From Lysinibacillus sp. OF-1 (GTDB taxonomy: Bacteria > Bacillota > Bacilli > Bacillales_A > Planococcaceae), in assembly GCF_028356935.1 (NCBI RefSeq), contig NZ_CP102798.1:2046001-2110000 (forward strand): a DNA stretch of 64,000 nucleotides, read 5' to 3'. Within the stretch, counting starts at the first letter, position 1, and every line of letters begins with the position of its first letter. The position numbers were made by a program, and so were the translations under genes. A model generated the notes under the pieces. That model was not told the DNA's origin and searched no databases. It saw only the letters and a program-made list of their open reading frames with translations. This document shows, in pieces, positions 25,555 through 35,864 of the stretch.

Positions 25555-26217
25555 ATGAACTACAAGATTCTTGTAATAGAAGATGATTTAGAAATTCAAG
25601 AATTAATTAAGCAGTTTTTGAAGACACAAAATTATACTTTAGCGGTAGCGTCAGATGGAGTAGAGGGAATAAAGAAATTAAATACTCAACCCTTTGATTT
25701 AATTCTTCTTGATGTGATGATGCCAAATCTAAATGGATTTGAAGTAGCCAAAATGATTCGTAGTCAATCTAATATACCGATTATTTTCCTAACGGCATTA
25801 GAAGAAGAACAAGATCAAATGAAGGGCTTTGATCTTGGTATTGACGATTATATAACGAAGCCATTCTCATTTCATGTGTTGATTAGACGTGTACAAGCCA
25901 TTCTCAGAAGAAGCAATTATAAAAATCGGGGTAACGATTTACATTTTAATGAACTTAATGTTGATTGTGACGGATACAAAGCTTATGTAAATAAAGAGGA
26001 AATATCTTTAACGACAAAGGAATTCGAGATTTTACAACTATTACTTCATAACGAAAAAAAAGTACTTACTAGAGAAATCATTGTAGAAAAAGTTTGGGGA
26101 TATGATTATTCAGGAGAAACACGGATGATTGATACACATATAAAAAATTTAAGAAAAAAATTAAATATACCCTATATTAAAACAGTCAAGGGTATTGGAT
26201 ATAAAATTGATGAGTAG
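25555..26217 (+). CDS. OmpR/PhoB-family response regulator
   Basis: The 220-residue protein has a receiver domain (residues 1-115) with the acidic pair in VIEDDLE, the phospho-acceptor Asp in LILLDVMMP (Asp 52), LTAL and the conserved Lys in ITKPF. A winged-helix output domain follows (residues 125-218; SLTTKEFEILQLLL, MIDTHIKNLRKKL, IKTVKGIGYKI). It pairs with the histidine kinase whose gene overlaps its stop codon. Confidence 0.95.
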   Translation: MNYKILVIEDDLEIQELIKQFLKTQNYTLAVASDGVEGIKKLNTQPFDLILLDVMMPNLNGFEVAKMIRSQSNIPIIFLTALEEEQDQMKGFDLGIDDYITKPFSFHVLIRRVQAILRRSNYKNRGNDLHFNELNVDCDGYKAYVNKEEISLTTKEFEILQLLLHNEKKVLTREIIVEKVWGYDYSGETRMIDTHIKNLRKKLNIPYIKTVKGIGYKIDE

Positions 26218-27655
26218 GATTGTAGACATCATGAAGATGAAAAAAATAACCTATAAACTTTTTATGATTACTTCTCTTATATTGCTATCTTTTGCAGTAT
26301 TAATTTATTTAACATTATACTTCTTCCTTCCAACATTTTACGAACAATATAAAACAAACCAACTCCAATCAGGTATGGTCGACATCATTAAAAAATCAGA
26401 AAAAATAAAATTAGAACATGCAAAAAATCTTTTGGACGAGTACTCCAAAGAAAATAATGCCATCATTTACCTACAAGAAAAGGACGGAAATATTATCTAC
26501 TCGCCTTCGTTCATGATTCAGGGAAATTCGCCGCCACCAATTATTACTGAAAAAACAACACCATTACAAAATGAAGAAACAGTAAATGCATTTCATAAAT
26601 CTTTCCCCATTCAATTTCTAGATGAAGGTAATTTAATCGTGAATGTATTTGCTACATTTCAACCTATCGATGAAGCTTCACAGGTCTTAGTACGTTTTCT
26701 CCCTTATATTAGCATCATAGTAGTGGGTATTGGATTGGGCAGTGCCTATCTATATTCAAGATTTATTACAAAACCACTCCTTTATATAAATGAGCGTGCG
26801 CAAAAGATGGCAAACCTTGATTTTTCCGAAAATATAGTAGTTCGTTCCAATGATGAGTTAGAGGAATTATCTAATAGCTTAAATGAAATGTCGAATAACT
26901 TGCAAAAGACAATGAATGATTTACAAATAGCAAATGAGCAATTAAAAGATGATATTGAAAGAGAAAGAAAAATCGAAACAAAACGTAGGGAGTTTTTCAC
27001 TACAGTTGCACATGAATTAAAAACGCCACTCACTGTCATGAAAGGTTATATAGAAGGGATGATTTATAATATCGGACCTTATCAAAATCGTGACTACTAT
27101 TTAGAAAAAAACCGTAAAATTATTGAAAGAACAGAACAACTCGTCCGTGAAATTTTAAGTATGTCCAAACTAGAACAAGATACATTTAAAATCCAAGCAA
27201 GAGAAATAAATCTCCTAGATTTAATTGAGACTATTACGAAGGACCTCGCTTTTTTTGCATCTCAGAAAAATATTAGAATCATTAACAAAATCCCACCAGA
27301 TAATTACGTATTTACAGACAGTGATTTATTAGAAAAAGCATTAAAAAATATTATCCATAATGCAATTATGTATTCACCACAGGGAGAAACTGTATATTTA
27401 GCATTGACGGAGGATTCAAAACAAAACCAGATTCAAATCCAAATCATTAATACAGGTGTACAAATAAAAGCAGACGAACTACAACAATTGTTTCAGCCTT
27501 TTTATAGAATCGAAAAATCAAGAAATAGGAACACTGGTGGAAGTGGCTTAGGCTTATATATTGTCAAACAAATATTTCAATCACTCTCTATTAATTATTC
27601 AGTGGATAATATGGAGAATGGTATTCAATTTTTAGTGACATTTCCTGAAAGGTAA
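26210..27655 (+). CDS. Sensor histidine kinase
   Basis: The approximately 480-residue protein has two membrane segments (about residues 12-35 and 162-186) flanking a 125-residue extracellular domain. A HAMP domain, a coiled coil, the HisKA H-box FFTTVAHELKTPLTVMKGYI (phosphorylated His), and an ATPase domain with N-box (EKALKNIIHNAIMYSPQGE) and GGSGLGLYIVK follow. The ATG at 26210 overlaps the regulator stop (ATGAGTAG); ATG 26231 is an alternative and neither has a strong ribosome site. The stimulus cannot be told from sequence. Confidence 0.9.
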   Translation: MSRIVDIMKMKKITYKLFMITSLILLSFAVLIYLTLYFFLPTFYEQYKTNQLQSGMVDIIKKSEKIKLEHAKNLLDEYSKENNAIIYLQEKDGNIIYSPSFMIQGNSPPPIITEKTTPLQNEETVNAFHKSFPIQFLDEGNLIVNVFATFQPIDEASQVLVRFLPYISIIVVGIGLGSAYLYSRFITKPLLYINERAQKMANLDFSENIVVRSNDELEELSNSLNEMSNNLQKTMNDLQIANEQLKDDIERERKIETKRREFFTTVAHELKTPLTVMKGYIEGMIYNIGPYQNRDYYLEKNRKIIERTEQLVREILSMSKLEQDTFKIQAREINLLDLIETITKDLAFFASQKNIRIINKIPPDNYVFTDSDLLEKALKNIIHNAIMYSPQGETVYLALTEDSKQNQIQIQIINTGVQIKADELQQLFQPFYRIEKSRNRNTGGSGLGLYIVKQIFQSLSINYSVDNMENGIQFLVTFPER

Positions 27656-27740
27656 ATAATTGTTACGAAGGGCAGCTCAAATTTTAGAACCGAATGAAAC
27701 AGGAATCTTGATTCACTTGAAGATAGGAGATAGATAGATA

Positions 27741-29477
27741 ATGAAGATCAGGGCAAAGTTAATTGTGATTACATTAAGCCTCTTATTCATTCCAAGCTTA
27801 ATTATCGGCGTAAGCAGTTATTATTCTGCTAAAGAGCACTTGGATGATATGGGAGAAAAAATGCTAAAAAATAATGTTGAAATGGCACTTCAGTTAATTG
27901 ATGCAATGAATTATGCCGTTCAAACGGGAGAAATATCATTAGAGGATGCTCAAGAAAAAGTAAAACAACATTTAATTGGCGATTTACATAGTGATGGTAC
28001 CCGTAAAATAACTACTCATGTTGATTTAGGTGAGGACGGCTATTTTGCTATTTACGGATTAGATGGTCAAAGAATAGCCCATCCTTTCGCAGAAGGGAAA
28101 AATGCTTGGGAGAGCGTTGATAGTAACGGAATTTATATGATACAAGATATGATAAAAGCAGCAGAAAAGGGTGGGGGTTTTACATATTACGCTAGAGCAT
28201 TACCGAACCAACCTGATACAGAAGAAGACAAAATAGCCTATAGCGCTTTAGATCCGAATTGGGGTTGGGTGGTAAGTGCTAGTAGCTTCATGGCATCATT
28301 TAATCACGGCGTTCAGTTAATTCAACATACGATTATGGTTACACTTGCTAGTAGTGTTGTTATAGGTTTAATCGTTATATTTTTATTTTCAAGACATTTA
28401 GCAATTCCAGTTCAGATGGTCACTGATAGTGTTCAAAAGATTGCTAATCAAGATTTAACCTTTAAGCATCTAAAAGTTCAAAATAAAGATGAGTTAGGTC
28501 ATTTAGCGACAGGAATTAATACGATGACTACAAATTTAAGAGGAATGATTGAATCCGTTTCAAGTTCAGCCGAACATGTGGCAGCTACATCTGAACAACT
28601 CACTGCGAGTAGTGAACAAACAAGCATGGCCTCAGATGAAATTACTAAGGCTATTCAAGAAATTTCTACAGGGCAAGAAAAGCAACTGGCTGGTATGGAG
28701 GAAGCAAATCATTCAGTTTTACAGATATCATCAAGCATCACAGAAATTACGAAAAATATTAAAGAATTAAGCGATCTATCCATTGAAACTTCTAAGGTTT
28801 CTCTTTATGGTAATGAAGTCATTACACAGACAGTGGAACAAATGAATCAAATTAATAGCCAGAACATCGTGACGACTGAAGCAATGCAATTGCTTGAAAG
28901 TAAATCACAAGAGATTGGTGAGATTATTAATGTCATTACTAGCATTGCAGCTCAAACCAATTTACTAGCTTTAAACGCAGCAATTGAAGCAGCACGAGCA
29001 GGAGAACAAGGGAAAGGATTTGCTGTTGTTGCAGATGAAGTGAGGAAATTAGCAGAGGAATCAGGCAATGCAGCTAACAACATCTCTGCTTTAATAGGTG
29101 ATATTCAAATGAATACACAAAATACAGTACAAACTGTCAATGAAGGAAAAATGGTAGTGGAAAAGGGGATAGATCATGTTGCGAATGCGGGGAAAACATT
29201 TGAAGAAATCGCATTTGATGTAGACCTGATTAACAATAAACTAGCATCTGTCTCTACAGAAATTCAAGATATTAGTGCGAATACAGACATTCTTGTAAAT
29301 GAAATATGGAAAGTAAAAGATTTTAGCAATCAGTCATCAAGCTATACACAACAAGTCGTAGCGGCAGCGGAGGAACAATCTGCTACGATGATTGAGATGA
29401 CATTTGCATCCCGTTCTTTAGCAGAGATGTCGCAGGAGCTTCAAAATTTAGTATCGAACTTTAAAACAGATGAATAA
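27741..29477 (+). CDS. Methyl-accepting chemotaxis protein
   Basis: The 578-residue protein has a TM segment at residues 5-27, an extracellular Cache-type sensor domain (28-190, with [20 protein letters not shown] and [10 protein letters not shown]), a second TM (195-218), a HAMP domain (220-270) and a long cytoplasmic signalling coiled coil. Its hairpin tip, about residues 385-430, contains [20 protein letters not shown] and [18 protein letters not shown]. It signals to CheA/CheW. It lies 86 bp after the kinase gene and ends at a terminator, so co-transcription is possible. Confidence 0.95.
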   Translation: MKIRAKLIVITLSLLFIPSLIIGVSSYYSAKEHLDDMGEKMLKNNVEMALQLIDAMNYAVQTGEISLEDAQEKVKQHLIGDLHSDGTRKITTHVDLGEDGYFAIYGLDGQRIAHPFAEGKNAWESVDSNGIYMIQDMIKAAEKGGGFTYYARALPNQPDTEEDKIAYSALDPNWGWVVSASSFMASFNHGVQLIQHTIMVTLASSVVIGLIVIFLFSRHLAIPVQMVTDSVQKIANQDLTFKHLKVQNKDELGHLATGINTMTTNLRGMIESVSSSAEHVAATSEQLTASSEQTSMASDEITKAIQEISTGQEKQLAGMEEANHSVLQISSSITEITKNIKELSDLSIETSKVSLYGNEVITQTVEQMNQINSQNIVTTEAMQLLESKSQEIGEIINVITSIAAQTNLLALNAAIEAARAGEQGKGFAVVADEVRKLAEESGNAANNISALIGDIQMNTQNTVQTVNEGKMVVEKGIDHVANAGKTFEEIAFDVDLINNKLASVSTEIQDISANTDILVNEIWKVKDFSNQSSSYTQQVVAAAEEQSATMIEMTFASRSLAEMSQELQNLVSNFKTDE

Positions 29478-29516
29478 ATAACGATGGTAAAGGCAGCCAT
29501 TTAAACTAAATATAGT

Positions 29517-29561
29517 GAGCTAGCAAATTTCTTGAAGTGGTGATTTGTTAGCTCTTTTTTT
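29517..29561 (+). terminator. Rho-independent terminator
   Basis: GAGCTAGCAAATT pairs with GATTTGTTAGCTC and a run of T follows. Confidence 0.8.
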
Positions 29562-29709
29562 GTGCAAGTAAAAGAGCTGAATTATCCACTTTTAACCAAT
29601 TATTAGTGCTCCACATAAACTTCACATTCAATACACGCCAACTACAGATTCACTTTATAAAATATATTATATGTATAGTAATTTTTTGATAATAATTGGA
29701 GGAATTAGG

Positions 29710-30786
29710 ATGGGGACTGGGATAACAAAATTTGAATCAAATCGTAAGTTTGTATTGACGAGTATTGAAAATAAAAAATCTTTCGCATTAGTATATATTA
29801 CAATCATAAGTTGGCATAATGTAGATACTTTTAATTGTATAGATGAGGTTAAGAGAGAATTAGCAATGTATCAAACAGAGGTTGAATGTTACAGAGTATT
29901 TGATAAGGAATATATAGTAGTCTGTAATGTTCAGTCGCAGGCTCTTTCCATTATTAATGATTTATCACATATTGATTATGTAAGGACACACTATCTATAT
30001 GTACAAGATAGAAGACTTCCAGCGTTAAATTACGTTAGACAAGTCTATTCGCAAAATAAGGATAGTTATGCTGTAAAAGCACCCATTTCACAGGAATGTT
30101 TACTATCGAAAGAGTTTGAAATCGTTTTCCAACCCATATTGCACAATGATAGGCAATTATCCTTTGAAGCACTAAGCAGGTGGAAATGCGAAGAACTAGG
30201 TTCGATATCACCAGGTGTTTTTATTCCGATGTTAGATAATGAGAGTTTGATAAAGTTAACTAAGAATATTATTAATAAAGCTGTTGATTTGTTGAAAAGA
30301 TATAATGAGATAGTTTATGTCTCGATTAATTTAACCGCTTCATTAATCAATGATATCACTTGGCTAATGGAGCATTTGGATGACATTAATTTTACGAACA
30401 ATAAACGAATTGCTTTTGAATTAACGGAGGAAACCCTAATGGGAATCGAGGCGAGAGAAAATTTAAAAGTTATTCGTGAACGTGGTCATATTTTATTAAT
30501 TGATGATTTTGGTTCTGGCTATTCCAATTTTCAATATATTTCGCTGTTTCCTCTAGATGGGGTGAAATTAGATAGATTGTTTATTGAGAGCAACTCAAAT
30601 AAAAAGGTAGTTGCATTGCTTACAAAATTTATCAAAACACTAGATTTAAAAGTGATTATAGAAGGAGTAGAAAGCGTTGAGCAGCTTAATTCCTTATCAG
30701 AGGCCGAATATGATTCAATACAGGGCTATTACGTATCTAAACCCCTCACTATAAATGAATTGATGCTATTTATGAATGCTTACTAG
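29710..30786 (+). CDS. EAL-domain cyclic-di-GMP phosphodiesterase
   Basis: The 358-residue protein has an uncharacterised N-terminal part (residues 1-125) and a full EAL domain. The conserved sites are FEALSRW (EAL), SINLTASL (metal Asn), FELTEETL (Glu), LLIDDFGSGYSNFQYI (DDFGSG), GVKLDR, IIEGVES and QGYYVSKP. It is therefore predicted to degrade c-di-GMP. I start at 29710 because TTGGAGGAATTAGG precedes it. No membrane segment is seen, so it should be cytoplasmic. Confidence 0.9.
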   Translation: MGTGITKFESNRKFVLTSIENKKSFALVYITIISWHNVDTFNCIDEVKRELAMYQTEVECYRVFDKEYIVVCNVQSQALSIINDLSHIDYVRTHYLYVQDRRLPALNYVRQVYSQNKDSYAVKAPISQECLLSKEFEIVFQPILHNDRQLSFEALSRWKCEELGSISPGVFIPMLDNESLIKLTKNIINKAVDLLKRYNEIVYVSINLTASLINDITWLMEHLDDINFTNNKRIAFELTEETLMGIEARENLKVIRERGHILLIDDFGSGYSNFQYISLFPLDGVKLDRLFIESNSNKKVVALLTKFIKTLDLKVIIEGVESVEQLNSLSEAEYDSIQGYYVSKPLTINELMLFMNAY

Positions 30787-31383
30787 ATAGACAATGAAGC
30801 AAAAAGGGAACTCCAGTGTAACTGCACATATAGGATTAACTTGTAAGACAAAATACACCTTAAAAGGAAATGAAATATTATAAAAAGAACATGAGATTGG
30901 TTGCTACTACTTTTGATACTATATTTTCTGCATTTGCAGCAAAGTCCCCAACTCAAATTATTGGAAGTAGTGAATTTGTGGTAGATCAAGTGAGTAACCA
31001 GCTAACGCTAATGAGATTTCAAAAGAGAAGGTACAAGTCATTTTTAACAAAGCAGAAGCAGAGACATTAACGAAAGAGGAGGCGATAAAACAACTAGGGC
31101 GCTTTTCTGAAATAAGAAAACTCCTTTCTCAAATAACGTAAACAATTCTAATATTTTTGTGTATTTATGATGAGAAAAGCGTAAGTTAATAAAATAACCT
31201 TTTTATTTATGAGGTTATTTTAAGGGATTTATCAAAATCTATATGGATTGTTAGCTTATCATTCAAATAAGTGACTGATCTAAAATTAATAAGAAACATC
31301 TATCAATTCCAATAAGAATTGATAAATTTTATGAAATATGAAATTAGATCCCTTGACGAAGTAATTATAATGAACTGCCATTC
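30787..31383 (+). other. Intergenic region with a decayed ORF
   Basis: A frame at about 30900-31020 (SPTQIIGSSEFVVDQVSNQL) is continued in another frame at about 31021-31139 by EKVQVIFNKAEAETLTKEEA and IKQLGRFSEIRKLLSQIT. This looks like one frameshifted gene of unknown family. No other feature is apparent before the Zur box. Confidence 0.3.
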
Positions 31384-31406
31384 AAAGCGTAATCATTACT
31401 AATTAT
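31384..31406 (+). promoter_or_regulatory. Zur box upstream of rpmG
   Basis: AAAGCGTAATCATTACTAAT matches the Bacillus Zur box (AAATCGTAATNATTACGATTT) with the full TAATNATTA core, 13 bases before the L33 start. It predicts derepression under zinc starvation. Confidence 0.8.
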
Positions 31407-31418
31407 GAAGTGTTAGAG

Positions 31419-31619
31419 ATGAGAGTCAATATTACTTTAGCATGTACAGAAACAGGTGATAAAAATTGTATTACGACTAAAAATAAACGAAATAACCCAG
31501 AACGATTAGAATTAAAAAAGTATTCTCCCCGACTAAAACGTGTACGTTTCGCCGAGAAACTAAATAATAAAGTAAAAACGCTTTTAGAAAGATTCGTCAG
31601 TAATTTTCGAGTCTTCTAA
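31419..31619 (+). CDS. rpmG: Ribosomal protein L33, zinc-independent type, C-terminus frameshifted
   Basis: [20 protein letters not shown] and the following [20 protein letters not shown] match the C-minus L33 type that lacks the CxxC zinc pairs and replaces the zinc-binding form when zinc is scarce. Normal proteins are 49 residues and end in RETK. Here the expected codons CGA GAA ACT AAA TAA are present at 31553-31567 but out of frame, consistent with loss of one A in GTAACG at about 31543. The product instead runs on to 66 residues through the terminator. Confidence 0.8.
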   Translation: MRVNITLACTETGDKNCITTKNKRNNPERLELKKYSPRLKRVRFAEKLNNKVKTLLERFVSNFRVF

Positions 31620-31631
31620 AAGTGTTTTTAA
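31575..31631 (+). terminator. Terminator of rpmG
   Basis: AAAACGCTTTTAGAA pairs with TTCTAAAAGTGTTTT. Because of the frameshift the rpmG reading frame now passes through it. Confidence 0.7.
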
Positions 31632-31685
31632 TTTAAAAAAATACTTGCAATATGATTAGAAATATGATTAACTAAAATATGTTTC

Positions 31686-31707
31686 AAATCGTAATGATTA
31701 CTATTTA
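31686..31707 (+). promoter_or_regulatory. Zur box upstream of zagA remnant
   Basis: AAATCGTAATGATTACTATT is a near-perfect Zur box ending 12 bases before the remnant ATG. Confidence 0.8.
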
Positions 31708-31718
31708 TTGGTTTTAAC

Positions 31719-32275
31719 ATGGATAAAATCACAGTTACATCATTAAGTGGTTATTTAGGGGCTGGTAAAACAACAATACTTAATAATTTGTTATCGAATA
31801 CAAAAGATTTAAAAATGGCAGTCATTGTAAATGATATGAGTGAAATTAACATTGATGCCGATTACTTTTAGATAGCATTCATCTTACTTTTATACCCCTC
31901 ATATCATTAAGCTTTGGAATCGTGTGAGATCCATGTAGAATCCTCTGTTATTAAGACTATGAACTGCTTCCCATTGTAAAATACCCATTTTAAAATAGAG
32001 TAATTTTTCTATATTTACATTTAGCTTAATAGTGAAATAACAGTCTAAGAGAGGTACATAAAAAGATTATGAAATAGAAATAAAATAAAGTTCCCAGTAG
32101 TATTGCGAGAAATGTTATGAAGGAATTTGACCTAAAGGTAATACTTATTGAAAAGAGGCAGTCAAATCATGAATAGAAGATACTAATTGAAATGTCTAAT
32201 GGGCCTATTTGTTTGTTTTTTGGAAGATTAATAAATGAAATACAGAAACATAAAGACTTTGGGTGTTTGGAGTAG
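31719..32275 (+). pseudogene. zagA: COG0523 (ZagA/YciC-like) zinc metallochaperone GTPase, decayed
   Basis: The first 50 codons are intact: Walker A in VTSLSGYLGAGKTTILNNLL and AVIVNDMSEINIDAD. A stop then interrupts at 31869. About 250 unrelated bases follow. Collinear sequence resumes at 32120-32275 as LIEMSNGPICLFF and RLINEIQKHKDFG, where the metal motif that should read NGCICC has been lost. The gene cannot make a working GTPase. It is preceded by its own Zur box. The intervening 31872-32115 may be an insertion remnant, with a short minus-strand coding-like piece at about 31890-31995. Confidence 0.65.
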
Positions 32276-32302
32276 AATGAAAATAAATAAAAAAATATTG
32301 AT

Positions 32303-32365
32303 AATAGTAATCATTACTATTTATAATGGTGGAGCGACCTGTTCAAAGCGTAATCATTACTTTTT
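32303..32365 (+). promoter_or_regulatory. Two Zur boxes upstream of the metallophore transport operon
   Basis: AATAGTAATCATTACTATT (32303-32321, a perfect odd palindrome) overlaps a TATAAT at 32322. AAAGCGTAATCATTACTTTT (32346-32365) lies 24 bases further on. Both hold the Zur core, about 130 and 190 bases before the operon's first start. Confidence 0.8.
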
Positions 32366-32496
32366 GTGAATTTGAAGGAAGGAGGAATAAATAACATTAT
32401 TTATAAAAAGAAATCTGATTAGAAATTACTTCTTTTTGTGTGGATTGATTTTAGCATCAATTAAATGGAATAACGATGAATTTAAGGAGACTAAAC

Positions 32497-34098
32497 ATGT
32501 TAAAGAGAAAATATTTTTTATTTATCCCATTATTTGTTTTACTTTTTTTAGTAGCTTGTAGCGATGATACAGCACCCAATGCTGGTGAAGAAAGTAGTGT
32601 TAATAAAAATACATTGAAAATGTCTTGGCCGTCAGATATAGGAGAGGCGAACCCTCATTTATATTCACCAAACGAAATGTTTGCACAGGCGCTGCTATAT
32701 GATCCATTAGTTGCTTATGGAAATGATGGGACAATATCTCCAGGATTAGCTGAGAATTGGGATATTTCTGAGGATGGTAAGGAATATACATTTCATTTGC
32801 GAGAAGGAGTAGTATATTCTGATGGTTCTATGTTAACAGCAGATAACGTTAAACGTAATTTTGAGACAGTTATCGGAAATAGTTTAGCGCATAGTTGGTT
32901 AGAGGTAGTAACAGTTATTGATGAAGTTGAAGTAATTGATGAGTTAACAATAAAGGTCTCATTAAAAGAATCATATTATCCGTTTTTACAGGAGTTGGCT
33001 TTAATTCGTCCATTACGTATGTTAGGTGACGCTGGATTTCCAGACAGTGGCAATACAGCAGATGGAATCAAGAAACCAATTGGTACAGGGCCATGGATTT
33101 TAAATGAAGCAGATGAAAATCATGCTGTATTTACGAGAAATGAAAATTATTGGGGAGAAAAACCCTCGATTGAAAAAGTAGAAGTGAAATATATTGCTGA
33201 TTCACAGATGCGTATGATGGCTTTAGAAAATGGTGAAATTGATTTAATTTTCGGAAGTTCCCAACTTACTCCAATTGAGTTTACCACATTGAGACAGAAT
33301 GACGAGTATTTGACTGAAGTTTCAGACCCTCTATCAACTCGTATATTATCTCTTAATACCACTTTTGGTGTAACTAAATATAAAGAGGTACGATTGGCGC
33401 TTCAACATGCACTAGATCGACAAACTATTATTGATCATATTTTAAGTGGTATGGAGCAAGAGGCACACTCTTTATTTTCACCAGGATTCCCATATAGTGA
33501 TATTGAAATCGAAGAATATAATTTTGATGTAGAAAAATCTAAAAAAATTCTAGATAAAGCTGGCTGGATAGTTGATGGAAAAACTGGGATTCGTTCAAAG
33601 AATGGTGAAAAGCTTGAATTACTAATGGCTTACAATTCAAGCGACCAAATTCATAAAGCAATATACGAGTATTTACAAGGAGCTTGGAAAGAAGTTGGTG
33701 CGGATGTGAAATTGGTAGCCGAGGATAATCAAGTGTATTATGCGCGAACAAAAGCAGGTGAATACAACATAGTAATGAATGATACTTGGGGCGCACCTTA
33801 TGATCCTCATATGTATATACGTACTATGACAGGAGAGCAACAAATTGGTAACTATTCCATTATGGGAACAGATTCGAGTGACAAACTTATAGAGGAAATT
33901 ACACGTGTTATTAGATCTACAGATGTAACTGAGCGGGCTTCATTATATGAAAGTATAATTCAAACAATTCAGCAAGAGGCTATCTTTATGCCAATTTCAT
34001 ATAAGCAAAATTATCTTGTGGCAAATGATGTATTCAAAAAAATCAAATTCTCTCCTCAACAATTTGAGGTACCAATAAATTTATATGAGATGAAGTGA
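32497..34098 (+). CDS. cntA: Opine-metallophore substrate-binding lipoprotein, CntA/NikA-like
   Basis: This 533-residue SBP_bac_5 protein has a lipoprotein signal (lipobox LVAC, MLKRKYFLFIPLFVLLFLVAC). The body is that of an oligopeptide/nickel-type binding protein (PSDIGEANPHLYSPNEMFAQ, YTFHLREGVVYSDGSMLTAD, IGTGPWILNEAD). Gene order with two permeases, two ATPases and an MFS exporter copies the staphylopine cntABCDF-E cluster, so a zinc- or nickel-opine chelate is the likely ligand. I start at 32497 because AAGGAG precedes that ATG. Confidence 0.75.
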   Translation: MLKRKYFLFIPLFVLLFLVACSDDTAPNAGEESSVNKNTLKMSWPSDIGEANPHLYSPNEMFAQALLYDPLVAYGNDGTISPGLAENWDISEDGKEYTFHLREGVVYSDGSMLTADNVKRNFETVIGNSLAHSWLEVVTVIDEVEVIDELTIKVSLKESYYPFLQELALIRPLRMLGDAGFPDSGNTADGIKKPIGTGPWILNEADENHAVFTRNENYWGEKPSIEKVEVKYIADSQMRMMALENGEIDLIFGSSQLTPIEFTTLRQNDEYLTEVSDPLSTRILSLNTTFGVTKYKEVRLALQHALDRQTIIDHILSGMEQEAHSLFSPGFPYSDIEIEEYNFDVEKSKKILDKAGWIVDGKTGIRSKNGEKLELLMAYNSSDQIHKAIYEYLQGAWKEVGADVKLVAEDNQVYYARTKAGEYNIVMNDTWGAPYDPHMYIRTMTGEQQIGNYSIMGTDSSDKLIEEITRVIRSTDVTERASLYESIIQTIQQEAIFMPISYKQNYLVANDVFKKIKFSPQQFEVPINLYEMK

Positions 34099-34103
34099 TA
34101 ATA

Positions 34104-35042
34104 ATGGCAAAGTACTTTTTAAACCGCTTTTTTAGTATGACTATAGCAATGATTGGTTTAACGTTAATTGCATTTTCACTCATGCGTATTATGCCTGGTG
34201 ATCCGATAGAGTCATATTATATGGCAAACCATATTCCAGTAACAGATGAAATACTAGAGCAAGCAAGAGAGGAGCAAGGGTTGGATAAGCCCTTGCTCAC
34301 ACAATATGTAACATGGCTTGGTGGAGTATTAAAATTAGACTTTGGAACTTCATATATGAATGGAAACGCAGTTAGTGAGGAATTATTGTCCTATTTTGGT
34401 GTTACAACTCAGTTGGCGCTCGTAGCTTTTCTATTAATATTAGTTATTTCTATTCCTCTTGGAATTTTTAGTGCAGTAAAAAAGGGCTCTGCTTTTGATA
34501 ATCTAACAAGAATGACTATATTTTTCATTGCCTCGATGCCTAGTTTTTGGCTAGGTTTCGTTCTGATTTATGTTGTAGCTTTTAAGCTTAATCTTCTTCC
34601 ACTTATGGGATGGGGAAATTTAGATGCAATCATTTTACCAGCATTAACTTTAGCTTTGGCCAATGTACCATTTTACATTCGTATGATTCGTACAAATATG
34701 ATTGAGCAAATGGATAAGCCTTTTATAACGTTTGCACGTGCTAGAGGTATAAGTGAGTCAGTCATTATTCGTAAGCATATTTTTAAAGCTACATTGACAC
34801 CATTTATAACTTCACTTGCGATGACATTAGGGGTACTTATTGGTGGGGCTGCAATAGTTGAAATTATTTTTTCTATACCCGGCATGGGCCGTTATATTGT
34901 TACTGCAATAACAGCGAGAGATTATAACGTAATGCAAGGTTTCATTATGATTATTGGTTTCTTCTACATTATCATTAATTTTTTAGCGGATATAATATGT
35001 GCGTTTATTGATCCGAGAATTCGATTAAAGGAGGAATTGTGA
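34104..35042 (+). CDS. cntB: ABC permease, CntB/NikB-like
   Basis: This 312-residue BPD_transp_1 permease has six membrane helices and the EAA-type loop FARARGISESVIIRKHIFKA. The N-terminus RFFSMTIAMIGLTLIAFSLM and the GDP motif (RIMPGDPIE) are typical of DppB/NikB. The ATG at 34104 follows the cntA stop by 5 bases. Confidence 0.85.
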   Translation: MAKYFLNRFFSMTIAMIGLTLIAFSLMRIMPGDPIESYYMANHIPVTDEILEQAREEQGLDKPLLTQYVTWLGGVLKLDFGTSYMNGNAVSEELLSYFGVTTQLALVAFLLILVISIPLGIFSAVKKGSAFDNLTRMTIFFIASMPSFWLGFVLIYVVAFKLNLLPLMGWGNLDAIILPALTLALANVPFYIRMIRTNMIEQMDKPFITFARARGISESVIIRKHIFKATLTPFITSLAMTLGVLIGGAAIVEIIFSIPGMGRYIVTAITARDYNVMQGFIMIIGFFYIIINFLADIICAFIDPRIRLKEEL

Positions 35043-35848
35043 TGAGAAAAAAATGGGCATTTTACTGTAGTACGTTTCTTGTAAGCATCCTATTTTTTGT
35101 TGCGATATTTGGGCCATTGCTTATGCCAAATGATCCTCATTTACCGAATATGGCCATGAAGCTACAAGGTTTTTCAATACAATATCCTCTTGGGACAGAT
35201 CATTTAGGACGTTGCGTTTTATCAAGGTTAATCGAAGGTGCGAGAGTGTCGTTATTTGTTGCACTCATTGTACTACTAGTCACGCTACTAATTAGTATGG
35301 TCGTTGGTATAACTGCAGGCTATGTTGGAGGTTGGATTGATTTAGTCTTAATGCGTCTATGCGATATTTTGCTCGCAATTCCAAATTTTATTTTTGCGCT
35401 TATTATTGTTGGTGCACTTGGAGCAGGGATGGGAAATCTAGTAATTGCAATTGTCATTGTAATTTGGGTCGGCTTTGCACGAGTTATACGGAATATGGTT
35501 GTGAGTTTAAAAGAAACGAATTATGTGGTTTATGCCAAAATTTGCGGTGTCCCGACTTTGAAAATTATGTGGCGTCATATCGTACCGTTTGTATTTCCGC
35601 AAATGCTTCTACTAAAGCTAATCGGTTTAGGTTCAACGATATTAATGATTTCAGAGTTGTCTTTTTTAGGACTTGGGATAACGCCTCCAACAGCTGAATG
35701 GGGCATGATGATTAGTGAGAGTAAAACATACTTAATGATAAAACCTGAGTTAATGATCATTCCAGGTGTAATGCTTTCAATAACTGTATTAACTTTTAAT
35801 GCATTTGGTGATTCGTTAAGAGATTTACTTAATCCAAAATCAGTGTGA
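35042..35848 (+). CDS. cntC: ABC permease, CntC/NikC-like
   Basis: This 268-residue DppC/NikC-type permease has a short OppC_N segment (FGPLLMPNDPHLPN), the motif PLGTDHLGRCVLSRLIEGAR and the EAA loop VYAKICGVPTLKIMWRHIVP. It has six helices. Its ATG shares a base with the cntB stop (TGATG) and GGAGG lies just upstream. Confidence 0.85.
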   Translation: MRKKWAFYCSTFLVSILFFVAIFGPLLMPNDPHLPNMAMKLQGFSIQYPLGTDHLGRCVLSRLIEGARVSLFVALIVLLVTLLISMVVGITAGYVGGWIDLVLMRLCDILLAIPNFIFALIIVGALGAGMGNLVIAIVIVIWVGFARVIRNMVVSLKETNYVVYAKICGVPTLKIMWRHIVPFVFPQMLLLKLIGLGSTILMISELSFLGLGITPPTAEWGMMISESKTYLMIKPELMIIPGVMLSITVLTFNAFGDSLRDLLNPKSV

Positions 35849-35864
35849 GAAGAGGTGAAATAAT

